Assembly (NCBI GenBank): GCA_001803875.1
Contig: MHEO01000007.1
Coordinates: forward strand, 19,557-32,323
DNA length: 12,767 bases
Reading direction: 5' to 3'
Origin: Nitrospirae bacterium RIFCSPHIGHO2_01_FULL_66_17
GTDB lineage: Bacteria; Nitrospirota; Nitrospiria; 2-01-FULL-66-17
Shown: positions 1-6,639 of the stretch, one piece after another
How positions within the stretch are numbered: position 1 is the first letter of the stretch
How the letters are laid out: each line of letters begins with the position of its first letter
Made by a program: the position numbers and the translations under genes
Notes under the pieces: model-generated
Told to the model about the DNA's origin: nothing
Seen by the model: the letters and a program-made list of their open reading frames with translations, nothing else
Databases searched by the model: none

Positions 1-1
1 G

Positions 2-739
2 GAGTGGACCTACCTCGCGTCGGACCTCGCGTACCACCACAAGAAACTGACCTCGGGATTCGACGTGGTGGTCGATCTCTGGGGAGCCGACCACCACGGC
101 TACGTCGGGCGGATTCGGGCGCTCGTTCGGGCGTTGGGGTATCCGGACGAGCGGCTTCGCGTCGAGATCGGCCAGTTGGTCACGGTGGTGCGCAAGGGCA
201 AGCCGGTGCCCATGTCGAAGCGGACCGGCACGTTCATCGCCCTGCGCGACGTGATCGAAGAGGTGGGACGCGACGCCGCGCTGTTGACGTTTCAGATGCG
301 CCGTTTGGACAGCCCGATGGAGTTCGATCTCGAACTCGCCAAGGAGCAGTCGTCCGAGAACCCCGTCTACTACATTCAATACGCCCACGCGCGGACGGCG
401 GGCGTCCTGCGGACGGCGGAGGAACAGGGCCTCCGCTGGCGTCCCATCGCGGAGCGCGACCTCTCGGGGCTGGTCCTGCCGGAGGAGCTGAGCGTGCTCA
501 AGACTCTGGCGGCGTATCCCGACGCCCTCCAGGAGGCGGCGCTTGCGTTCGAGCCCCACCGGCTGGCCTACTTCCTCCAGGAGCTCGCCGGACAGTTCCA
601 CGCCTACTATTACAAGCACCGCATCATCACCGACGATCACCGTCTGACCACGGCGAGGCTCGCCCTGGTCGCGGCGGTGGGGGTGGTGCTCCGCAACGCG
701 CTCTCGATTCTGGGCGTCTCCGCCCCGGAACGGATGTAA
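2..739 (+). CDS. argS: Arginyl-tRNA synthetase, C-terminal part (5' end outside window)
   Basis: Class I aminoacyl-tRNA synthetase that charges tRNA-Arg with arginine in the cytoplasm. The reading frame is open from base 2, so the gene begins upstream; 245 residues are visible. Near the start is the LWGADHHGYVGR stretch of the catalytic Rossmann domain. It is followed by PMSKRTG (the KMSKS-loop equivalent, about bases 209-229) and the ArgS-typical AKEQSSENPVYYIQYAHAR segment, which opens the alpha-helical anticodon-binding (DALR) domain. That domain runs to the C-terminus, with the family-typical tail QFHAYYYKHRI then ALSILGV. The missing N-terminal part would hold the tRNA D-loop-binding domain and the HIGH motif. 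The stop TAA shares its last A with the tgt start (TAATG), implying translational coupling. No frameshift is seen. Family assignment is very secure. Confidence 0.96.
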   Translation, partial: EWTYLASDLAYHHKKLTSGFDVVVDLWGADHHGYVGRIRALVRALGYPDERLRVEIGQLVTVVRKGKPVPMSKRTGTFIALRDVIEEVGRDAALLTFQMRRLDSPMEFDLELAKEQSSENPVYYIQYAHARTAGVLRTAEEQGLRWRPIAERDLSGLVLPEELSVLKTLAAYPDALQEAALAFEPHRLAYFLQELAGQFHAYYYKHRIITDDHRLTTARLALVAAVGVVLRNALSILGVSAPERM

Positions 740-1851
740 TGGCCTTCGAGTTGCGGGCAACCGATCCGCTAGGCGGAGCGCGTCGGGGCCGTCTGACGAC
801 CCCCCACGGCGCCGTGGAGACGCCGGCGTTCATGCCCGTCGGCACCCAGGCCACCGTGAAGACGATGACGCCGGACGATCTGGAGGGGCTGGGGGTGCAG
901 ATGATCCTCGCCAACGCCTACCACCTCTACCTCCGCCCGGGGCACCGGCTCATCGCCGATCGAGGCGGGCTGCACCGCTTCATGGGCTGGGATCACCCGA
1001 TCCTCACCGACAGCGGCGGCTTTCAGGTGTACAGCCTGGCGGCGCTGCGTCGAGTCAGCGATGACGGCGCGTACTTCCAGTCGCACCTGGACGGGTCGGT
1101 CCACCTGATGACCCCCGAACTGTCCATCGAGATCCAGGACGCGCTGGGCGCCGACGTGGTGATGGCGTTCGATGAATGCGTCGGCCACGATACGACCCGC
1201 GAGGACGCGGAGCGCGCGATGCGCCGAACGGTCCGGTGGGCGCGGCGGTGCCGGGAGGCGTTGCGCGCGACCCCGTCGGCGCTCTTCGGCATCGTGCAGG
1301 GGGGGCTGTTTCCCGATCTGCGGGAGGAGGCCGCGCGCGAGACCGTGGCCCTGGAGTTCGACGGCTACGCGATCGGCGGGCTGTCGGTCGGCGAATCCAA
1401 GGACGAGATGGCGCGCGTGATCGAGCAGGTCGCGCCGATGCTGCCGGCCGCGCAGGCGCGCTACCTGATGGGGGTGGGAACGCCCGAGGACCTGATCGAG
1501 GGAGTGGCGCGCGGTATCGATCTCTTCGATTGCGTCATGCCGACACGGCATGCGAGGACCGGATGGCTGTTCACGAGTCGCGGCCGGGTCGTCATCAAGC
1601 ACGCCGAGTACGCGACCGACGACCGGCCCCTCGATCCGGCGTGCGGGTGCTACACGTGCCGGCGTTTCTCCCGCGCGTATCTGCGGCACCTGTTCGTGTC
1701 CAAGGAAACCCTGGCATCCCGCTTGAACACCCTCCACAATCTGTCGTTCTATCTGACGCTCATGGCCGATATGCGGTGCGCCATCGACGAAGGGCGGTTT
1801 GAGTCATTTCGCGCGGCGCGGCTGGCCGCCTACCAGGAGGTGGTGGAGTGA
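739..1851 (+). CDS. tgt: Queuine tRNA-ribosyltransferase (tRNA-guanine transglycosylase)
   Basis: Swaps guanine-34 in the anticodon of GUN-type tRNAs (Asp, Asn, His, Tyr) for the queuosine precursor preQ1. The product is 370 residues, the usual bacterial length. The general acid/base Asp91 lies in LTDSGGFQVYSL and the nucleophile Asp264 in DLFDCVMPTRHARTG. The substrate-pocket motif GIVQGG and the GGLSVGE motif are both present. The zinc site is complete: Cys302, Cys304 and Cys307 in CGCYTC, and His333 in LNTLHN. ATG 739 is chosen because the protein aligns from its first residues (FELRATD) and the codon overlaps the argS stop by one base; the upstream ribosome binding site is weak, so coupling is likely. 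The same frame stays open upstream, but that part only shadows argS. queA is not in view. Confidence 0.97.
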   Translation: MAFELRATDPLGGARRGRLTTPHGAVETPAFMPVGTQATVKTMTPDDLEGLGVQMILANAYHLYLRPGHRLIADRGGLHRFMGWDHPILTDSGGFQVYSLAALRRVSDDGAYFQSHLDGSVHLMTPELSIEIQDALGADVVMAFDECVGHDTTREDAERAMRRTVRWARRCREALRATPSALFGIVQGGLFPDLREEAARETVALEFDGYAIGGLSVGESKDEMARVIEQVAPMLPAAQARYLMGVGTPEDLIEGVARGIDLFDCVMPTRHARTGWLFTSRGRVVIKHAEYATDDRPLDPACGCYTCRRFSRAYLRHLFVSKETLASRLNTLHNLSFYLTLMADMRCAIDEGRFESFRAARLAAYQEVVE

Positions 1852-2246
1852 AGGGTTTCAACGGAATGCGACTCGTCGGATCGGGGCTCCTCGCGGGGTG
1901 GGCGTTCCTCGCCCCGCGTTCGTGGTCTTGGGCTCAGGACGCGCCGGGCGCGCAGCCGGCCGGGCCGTTCGGTCAGCTCTCGGGATTCATCCCGTTCCTG
2001 CTGATTTTCGTCCTGTTTTATCTCCTGCTGATTCTGCCGCAGCAGCGCCGACAGAAAAAGCACCGTGCGATGCTCGAGGCGTTGAAGAAGAACGATAAGG
2101 TGGCGACGACCGGCGGCATCTACGGCACCGTGATGAGCCTGTCCAAGGAGATGGTGACGCTTGAGATCGCCCCGAACGTCCGCATCAAGATCCGCCGCGA
2201 CGCGATCGCCGATCTGCGCACCGGCGACGACGAGGAGTCGAAATGA
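1848..2246 (+). CDS. yajC: Sec translocon accessory protein YajC
   Basis: Small inner-membrane protein that associates with SecDF and helps the SecYEG translocon. It has 132 residues. The start GTG 1848 overlaps the tgt stop (GTGA) and is preceded by AGGAGG at 1835-1840, a 7-nt spacing, which decides the start over ATG 1866. The N-terminus has an extra hydrophobic stretch (about residues 9-22, ending near WAQDA) that looks like a signal peptide. The conserved YajC membrane helix follows (about 47-63, IPFLLIFVLFYLLLILP), then the hallmark QQRRQKKH and the cytoplasmic domain with KNDKVATTGGIYG. Short E. coli-type YajC lacks the leading hydrophobic segment; several other phyla have one. The location with secD and secF confirms the identity. 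Confidence 0.95.
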   Translation: MKGFNGMRLVGSGLLAGWAFLAPRSWSWAQDAPGAQPAGPFGQLSGFIPFLLIFVLFYLLLILPQQRRQKKHRAMLEALKKNDKVATTGGIYGTVMSLSKEMVTLEIAPNVRIKIRRDAIADLRTGDDEESK

Positions 2247-3874
2247 AACGAGGGGTGAAAGGCCGGTTCCTGCTGATTGCGGTCACCGTGCTCCTGTCGA
2301 TCCTGTTCTTTGTGCCGTCGACGCCGTGGTTCGGATCTCTCCCGGGGTGGTGGCAGCGGTATCTGCCCCACAAAGGGATCACGCTTGGGCTCGATCTGCA
2401 GGGCGGCATGCACCTGGTGATGGAGGTGGACGCCGACAAAGCCGTCGACAACACCGTCGAGCGCCTCGGGCAGGATCTCGGCGATCGGCTGAAGGACCAG
2501 CAGCTCGCCGCGACGGTCACGCGCGAGGGGCTCACGCTCGCGGTGGCGCTGAAGGACCTCAAGGATCGTGAGAAGGTCTCCACCCTGGTCGACGAGCATT
2601 TCGGCACGCTGTCGAGCACGGACCTGCGCGATCAGACGCTGATCTTCTCGCTGCGAAGCGGGGAGGTCGAGCGCGTGCAGAAGGCGGCGGTCTCCCAGGC
2701 GCTGGAGACGATTCGGAACCGCATCGACCAGTTCGGGGTGACCGAGCCCTTGATCCAGCAGCAGGGCGCGCGGCAGATCCTCATCCAGTTGCCGGGGGAA
2801 AAGAATCCCCAGCGCGCGTTGAACCTGATCGGCCGAACCGCCCTGCTGGAGTTCAAGCTGCTCGACGAAGAGAGCCCGTTCGCGAGGGAATTGCCGGAGC
2901 GCATTCCGCCGAGCCAGGAGGCGGCGCTGCTCGCCGAGTGGCGGCCGAAGATCCCGCAGGGCGATGAGATCCTGTTCGAGCGCGTCGAGGCGGAGGGTGG
3001 CGCGGTGAGCAAGCGGCCCTTCCTGGTCAAGCAGCGCGCCGCAATGACCGGCGAGTCGCTGCAGGATGCGCTGGTTTCGATCGGCGATTTCAACGAGCCG
3101 TACGTCTCCATCACGTTCGACGGGGCGGGCGCGAAGCAGTTCGAGCGGCTGACCGCCGAGCACGTGAAGAAGCGGTTGGCGATCGTCCTGGACGGGTCGG
3201 TCTACTCCGCGCCGGTCATTCAGGAGCGGATTGCCGGAGGGCGCGCGCAGGTTTCCGGCAGCTTCTCGATGGAGGAGGCGAACGACCTCGCGATCGTGCT
3301 CCGCGCGGGGTCGCTGCCGGCGCCGGTCAACGTGATCCAGAACGTCACCGTCGGTCCCTCGCTGGGCCAGGACTCGATCGACGCCGGGATCCGCGCGGCG
3401 TGGATCGGTACCGCGCTGGTCGTGCTGTTCATGGCGTTCTATTACCGGCTGGCGGGGGTCATCGCGGACGTCGCCTTGGCGCTCAACGTCATTCTGTTGA
3501 TCGGGGCGCTGGCCGCGCTCAACGCCACGCTGACCTTGCCCGGCATCGCGGGCATCATCCTGACGATCGGGATGTCGGTGGACTCCAACGTCCTGATCTT
3601 CGAGCGCATCCGCGAGGAGTTGCGCCTCGGCAAGCCGGTCCGCCTGGCGGTGGACGGCGGGTACGACAAGGCGTTCCTGACCATCGTCGATTCGCATGTC
3701 ACCACCTTGATCACCGCGCTCGTGCTGTTTTTGTTCGGGACCGGCCCGATCAAGGGTTTCGCGGTGACGCTCAGCCTGGGCGTCACGATCAACCTGTTCA
3801 CGGCGCTGGTCGGCACCAAGGTGGTGTTCGACCTCATGCACGCGCGGGCCAAAGTGGTCCGGTTGAGCATCTGA
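2243..3874 (+). CDS. secD: Protein translocase subunit SecD
   Basis: Inner-membrane RND-type protein that, with SecF, uses the proton gradient to pull preproteins through SecYEG into the periplasm. The product is 543 residues, normal for a stand-alone SecD. The order is: one N-terminal membrane helix (about 8-24); the GLDLQGG motif (49-55) opening the first periplasmic domain; the large P1 domain containing the RNRIDQFGVTEP motif; then five C-terminal membrane helices, with GMSVDSNVLIFERIREE at 443-459 holding the conserved Asp447 in the membrane core. ATG 2243 overlaps the yajC stop (ATGA) and has GAGGAG at 2232-2237, 5 nt upstream. A 31-nt gap separates it from secF. Confidence 0.97.
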   Translation: MKRGVKGRFLLIAVTVLLSILFFVPSTPWFGSLPGWWQRYLPHKGITLGLDLQGGMHLVMEVDADKAVDNTVERLGQDLGDRLKDQQLAATVTREGLTLAVALKDLKDREKVSTLVDEHFGTLSSTDLRDQTLIFSLRSGEVERVQKAAVSQALETIRNRIDQFGVTEPLIQQQGARQILIQLPGEKNPQRALNLIGRTALLEFKLLDEESPFARELPERIPPSQEAALLAEWRPKIPQGDEILFERVEAEGGAVSKRPFLVKQRAAMTGESLQDALVSIGDFNEPYVSITFDGAGAKQFERLTAEHVKKRLAIVLDGSVYSAPVIQERIAGGRAQVSGSFSMEEANDLAIVLRAGSLPAPVNVIQNVTVGPSLGQDSIDAGIRAAWIGTALVVLFMAFYYRLAGVIADVALALNVILLIGALAALNATLTLPGIAGIILTIGMSVDSNVLIFERIREELRLGKPVRLAVDGGYDKAFLTIVDSHVTTLITALVLFLFGTGPIKGFAVTLSLGVTINLFTALVGTKVVFDLMHARAKVVRLSI

Positions 3875-3905
3875 GGTCGCGTCGAACGCTCGGAGGGAGA
3901 ACGGC

Positions 3906-4826
3906 ATGTTCGAATTGCTCGGCAAGACCAACATCGATTTCATCGGCAAGCGCAAGTACGCCTTCGTGCTCTCGGCTGCGCTGGCGCTCCTGGGGGTGAT
4001 CACCGTCGTTCAAATCGCGCGCGGACGGGCGAACACGGGGATCGATTTCGCGGGCGGGACCGCGGTGCAGCTTCAGTTCGAGCAACCGGTTCATCTCGAC
4101 GAGGCGCGCGCCCTGCTCGAACGCGAGGGATTCCCGGATGCGGAGTTGCAGCAGTTCACCGACGGCAACAAGCTCCTGGTGCGCGTCAAGAAGCACACGA
4201 CGATTCAGGAGAAGACGGCCGATCGGCTGGTCGACGTGTTTCGCAAGGGATTCGTCTCGAACCCGTTCGTCATCGACAGCACGACCGAGATCGGGCCGAC
4301 GGTGGGGGCGAAGCTCCAGCGCGACGCCGTGAAGGCGATCGCGATCGCGATGATCGGCATCGTCCTGTACATCGCGCTCCGGTTTGAATTCCGGTTCGGG
4401 GTGGCGGCGGCGGTCGCCACGTTTCACGACGTTCTGGCGGTGCTGGGGATCACGTGGCTGATGGGGAAGGAGATCAACCTCCTGATCGTCACCGCGCTCC
4501 TTACGCTTGCGGGATATTCCTTGACGGACACGGTCGTGGTCTTCGATCGGATCCGCGAAAATCTACGGACCCGTCGGCGCGACGACTTGGCGCAGGTCAT
4601 CAACCAGGGCATCAACCAGGTGCTCTCCCGTACGATCGTGGTGTCGCTCACCGTGTTTTTGGTGCTCGTGGCCCTCTTTTTCTTCGGGGGCGAGGTGCTC
4701 CACGATTTTTCCTTCGCGTTGCTTCTCGGGGTGGTGATCGGCACGTACTCGTCGATCTTCGTCGCCAGCCCGCTCTTGCTGCTGTGGCCCGGCGCCAAGG
4801 GCAAGCTCCTCAAACGGACGGCCTGA
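3906..4826 (+). CDS. secF: Protein translocase subunit SecF
   Basis: Partner of SecD in the SecDF-YajC complex of the inner membrane. The product is 306 residues, the usual length. It opens with FELLGKTNIDFIGKRK followed by membrane helix 1 (about 18-36), then the GIDFAGG motif (45-51) at the start of the small periplasmic domain. Five further helices follow, with the signature TDTVVVFDRIREN at 207-219 including conserved Asp214, and the SRTIVVSLTVFLVLVALFFFGG region after it. The start ATG 3906 has GGAGGG at 3892-3897, 8 nt upstream. It is the last gene of the argS-tgt-yajC-secDF run; a hairpin with a T-run follows directly. SecD and SecF are separate here, not fused. Confidence 0.97.
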   Translation: MFELLGKTNIDFIGKRKYAFVLSAALALLGVITVVQIARGRANTGIDFAGGTAVQLQFEQPVHLDEARALLEREGFPDAELQQFTDGNKLLVRVKKHTTIQEKTADRLVDVFRKGFVSNPFVIDSTTEIGPTVGAKLQRDAVKAIAIAMIGIVLYIALRFEFRFGVAAAVATFHDVLAVLGITWLMGKEINLLIVTALLTLAGYSLTDTVVVFDRIRENLRTRRRDDLAQVINQGINQVLSRTIVVSLTVFLVLVALFFFGGEVLHDFSFALLLGVVIGTYSSIFVASPLLLLWPGAKGKLLKRTA

Positions 4827-4832
4827 TCCGGC

Positions 4833-4861
4833 CGCCCGCGGTTCCGCGCGGGGCGTGTTTT
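4833..4861 (+). terminator. Probable Rho-independent terminator after secF
   Basis: Seven bases after the secF stop, CCCGCG (4835-4840) can pair with CGCG-C-GGG (4845-4852), with a GTTC loop and one bulged C, and it is followed by TGTTTT (4856-4861). The T-run is short and the stem imperfect, so strength is uncertain. The last Ts are shared with the -35 hexamer of the next promoter. Confidence 0.5.
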
Positions 4862-4889
4862 GACAACATTTGCGGCTTTTCAGTATAAT
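4860..4889 (+). promoter_or_regulatory. Consensus sigma-70-type promoter for the lipoprotein gene
   Basis: TTGACA (4860-4865) and TATAAT (4884-4889) are both perfect consensus hexamers, separated by 18 nt of relatively AT-rich sequence in an otherwise very GC-rich window. The predicted transcript start is near base 4896. Its place just after the secF terminator and just before an isolated + strand gene supports a role in that gene's transcription. Promoter activity is inferred from sequence only. Confidence 0.85.
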
Positions 4890-4897
4890 GCCCCACC

Positions 4898-5575
4898 TTG
4901 CCACCTCGGGATTTGCAAGACACGTCGGCCCGGGCCCCTCACCACCCATCCCGCGAGAGCCTATCCTGGTTAGGTCTTAGCCCGCTGGCGGTGTTTGGGG
5001 TGTTGGCGCTGGCGGCGTGCGCGTCCCGCCCGCTCGTGTTCGAACCGCTTCCCGTGACGTCCGCCCCGAACGGGCGCGATGTCGTGGTGCAGGTGCGGCC
5101 GCTCGACACCCGGATGGGGGGCGAGGATCGTCGCCGGTACGGCGTCGACCTCGGTGCGTATTATTCGGCGTTTGTCGTCGGCGTCGACAATCGGGCGTCC
5201 CACGCCCTGACGGTCGATCTGTCGTCCTCGACGCTGCAGGAGGCCTCGGGACGGGTGCTCGCGGTGCTGACCGACGAGGAGGTGGTGCGCGGCTATCGGA
5301 GCGGGGGCGGGCACGAGGGGATCGAGGTCGTGTCCAAGGCGCCCGCCGTGATCAAGCAGGAGGTGGAGCGGATCCGAGCCTCGCGCGTGCTCCCCGCGAC
5401 GCTGCCCCCCGGCGGTCGGGCCGAGGGTGTGCTGCTGTTCAGCCCGGTGACCGGTGTGTGCGGCGAATCGGTGCTGACCGTGAAGGGAATCGAGGTGGTT
5501 GAGGATGGGCGGCGGTTTGAGTTTCAGTTCCCGCTGACGGCTTGCGCGGCGACGCCGAACGTCGCCACGCCGTAA
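4898..5575 (+). CDS. Putative lipoprotein of unknown function
   Basis: The product has 225 residues if TTG 4898 is the start. I do not recognise the family. The N-terminus reads as a lipoprotein signal peptide: a region with Arg and His, a hydrophobic core (about 21-38), then the lipobox LAAC with acylated Cys41, so the mature protein of about 185 residues would be membrane-anchored. The rest is rich in alternating hydrophobic residues (for example VVGVDNRASHALTVDL and GVLLFSPVTG), suggesting a beta-sandwich domain; two further Cys (CGES and TACA) may form a disulfide. The start is uncertain: TTG 4898 lies about 2 nt from the predicted transcript start, TTG 4913 is the alternative, and neither has a clear ribosome binding site; later GTG or CTG codons would leave the signal peptide without a basic end. 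It has its own promoter and terminator, so it looks monocistronic. Confidence 0.75.
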   Translation: MPPRDLQDTSARAPHHPSRESLSWLGLSPLAVFGVLALAACASRPLVFEPLPVTSAPNGRDVVVQVRPLDTRMGGEDRRRYGVDLGAYYSAFVVGVDNRASHALTVDLSSSTLQEASGRVLAVLTDEEVVRGYRSGGGHEGIEVVSKAPAVIKQEVERIRASRVLPATLPPGGRAEGVLLFSPVTGVCGESVLTVKGIEVVEDGRRFEFQFPLTACAATPNVATP

Positions 5576-5579
5576 CGGG

Positions 5580-5738
5580 TTAGCGCCGGGCGAGCGAGGG
5601 ATCGCCCTTTTGTTTGTTTTCCAAGATCGTGTGATCGACGATCGAACCGCAGTTGACGCACTTCCATGCGTAGAAGGTAAGGAAGAAGTCGGACAGGCGT
5701 TCGCTGTACATCATGCCGTTGCACTTGGGACAGGTCAT
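5580..5738 (-). CDS. Small zinc-ribbon protein, 52 residues
   Basis: Two CxxC knuckles, Cys3-Pro-Lys-Cys6 and Cys27-Val-Asn-Cys30, are separated by 20 residues. This is the spacing of a single zinc-ribbon, with aromatic residues (FFLTFYAW) between the knuckles and a basic tail. Such small ribbons often contact nucleic acid or protein partners; the actual role is unknown. ATG 5738 is chosen because AAGGAG lies 6 nt upstream on the - strand, and because the family core begins at MTCPKC. A longer open frame reaching to 5825 has no such signal and would run across the promoter element. The gene converges on the lipoprotein gene with 4 nt between stops, and its last codons form the terminator of that gene. 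A sigma-54-like promoter lies about 34 nt upstream of the start codon. Zinc binding is inferred from the cysteines. Confidence 0.85.
   Translation of the reverse strand: MTCPKCNGMMYSERLSDFFLTFYAWKCVNCGSIVDHTILENKQKGDPSLARR
5588..5620 (+). terminator. Rho-independent terminator of the lipoprotein gene
   Basis: GGGCGA (5588-5593) pairs perfectly with TCGCCC (5602-5607) across an 8-nt loop and is followed by TTTTGTTTGTTTT (5608-5620). It begins 12 nt after the lipoprotein stop. The whole element lies inside the 3' coding part of the opposite-strand zinc-ribbon gene, where it encodes residues from about Asn41 to Arg51. Confidence 0.85.
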
Positions 5739-5782
5739 GGGCGACTCCTTTCGGGTGAGGTTCAATCGCGTTGGGGGAAGAT

Positions 5783-5798
5783 AGCAAGGCTTATGCCA
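5783..5798 (-). promoter_or_regulatory. Sigma-54 (RpoN)-type -24/-12 promoter of the zinc-ribbon gene
   Basis: On the - strand the sequence reads TGGCATA-AGCC-TTGCT. This matches the RpoN consensus TGGCACG-N4-TTGCW with exact GG (5797-5796) to GC (5785-5784) spacing and the full TGGCA and TTGCT cores. The predicted transcript start is near 5772, leaving a leader of about 34 nt that includes the ribosome binding site. A poorer sigma-70 reading also exists here (TGGACA, 15 nt, TATCTT; 5804-5778) and predicts nearly the same start. Confidence 0.55.
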
Positions 5799-5881
5799 TG
5801 TCCAGCCGATCATGAGGGTGTTCAAATTTCGGCAGGATTACCTGAAATGGGGCTGATTTCCTTATCCATGACGTTGGAAAC

Positions 5882-5898
5882 TTGACGGATGGTGTCAA
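5882..5898. repeat. Inverted repeat TTGAC-N7-GTCAA between zinc-ribbon gene and radC
   Basis: TTGAC (5882-5886) and GTCAA (5894-5898) form a perfect two-armed palindrome just before the radC start and about 118 nt upstream of the predicted zinc-ribbon transcript start. The position would suit either a radC operator or an upstream activator site for an RpoN enhancer-binding protein. With 5-bp arms it could also be chance. The rest of the 163-nt intergenic region shows no other clear signal, and I found no convincing radC promoter. Confidence 0.3.
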
Positions 5899-5901
5899 AA
5901 A

Positions 5902-6639
5902 TTGTCTGCCCAGGATAAGCCGCACCAGTCTCCGGCGACGCGAGGCGCCACCTCTTCCATCAGGTCGTGGCCGTCGGACGAGCGACCGCGCGAGCGGTTG
6001 GTGGAGCGAGGGGCGGGTGGGCTGTCGGACGCCCAGTTGGTCGCCATCCTGTTGCGAAGCGGACGTCGACGGCAGACCGCGCTCGACTTGGCGTGCGTGC
6101 TGCTGACCGAGTTCGGCGGATTGCAGGGCGTGGCGGAAGCGAGCGTGTCGCAGTTGTGCCGCGTGGGGGGCGTCGGTCCCGCCAAGGCGGCTCAGCTCAA
6201 GGCGGCGCAGGAGATCGGCCGCCGCGTCGCCTCGGTGCCGCTGGGGATGGGGACGCGCATCGAGTCCAGCGGCGAGGTCTTCGCGCATTTCGGGCCGCTG
6301 CTGAAGGGGCGCAAGCGCGAGGTGTTCGTCGGGCTCTACCTCGACGGGAAGCATCGGGTGGCGCTGGAGCAGACGATCTCCGAGGGCAGCCTGACGGCGA
6401 GCCTGGTGCATCCCCGCGAAGCGTTTGTGCCGGCGCTGCAGGTGTCGGCCGCCGCCGTGATCTTTCTCCACAATCATCCCAGCGGGGACGAGACGCCGAG
6501 CCGCGAGGACCGGGAGCTGACGAGTCGCCTGGCGGCGTGCGGGCGCCTCCTGGGGATCCCGGTCCTCGATCATCTGGTCATCGGGGCGGAGCGGTATTTC
6601 AGCTTCGCCGATCACCGGCTGTTGGACGAAACGCCGTGA
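5902..6639 (+). CDS. radC: RadC family JAMM/MPN domain protein
   Basis: The product has 245 residues, close to the usual RadC length. The order is: the conserved opening DERPRERLVERGAGGLSDAQL; a helix-hairpin-helix near residues 84-100 (LCRVGGVGPAKAAQLKAAQE); and a C-terminal JAMM/MPN metallo-domain with His190, His192 and Asp203 in the HNHPSGDETPSRED signature, after the GSLTASLVHPREAF strand. The family was once tied to DNA repair, but the function of chromosomal copies is not settled. TTG 5902 is the only in-frame start codon upstream of the conserved core; its ribosome binding site is weak (GGATGG, 9 nt upstream), so the start is moderately certain. The stop overlaps the next gene as GTGA, making radC the first gene of a four-gene coupled set. 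Confidence 0.92.
   Translation: MSAQDKPHQSPATRGATSSIRSWPSDERPRERLVERGAGGLSDAQLVAILLRSGRRRQTALDLACVLLTEFGGLQGVAEASVSQLCRVGGVGPAKAAQLKAAQEIGRRVASVPLGMGTRIESSGEVFAHFGPLLKGRKREVFVGLYLDGKHRVALEQTISEGSLTASLVHPREAFVPALQVSAAAVIFLHNHPSGDETPSREDRELTSRLAACGRLLGIPVLDHLVIGAERYFSFADHRLLDETP

Noticed and set aside
2120..4003. Long - strand open frame opposite yajC and secD
   Set aside because: Same GC-rich shadow effect; the + strand carries the clear SecD motifs, and the translated antisense product has no recognisable features.
4888..4980. ATG within TATAATG as the start of a 30-codon frame
   Set aside because: The ATG overlaps the -10 hexamer and would lie upstream of the transcript start; there is no ribosome binding site and the frame soon ends.
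5739..5825. Extended N-terminus of the zinc-ribbon frame
   Set aside because: The extra 29 residues span the promoter-like element and leader; the strong ribosome binding site is placed for ATG 5738.
5874..5902. TTGGAA-N17-AAAAAT as a radC promoter
   Set aside because: Only 4 of 6 matches in each hexamer, and the predicted transcript start would fall after the only plausible radC start codon.
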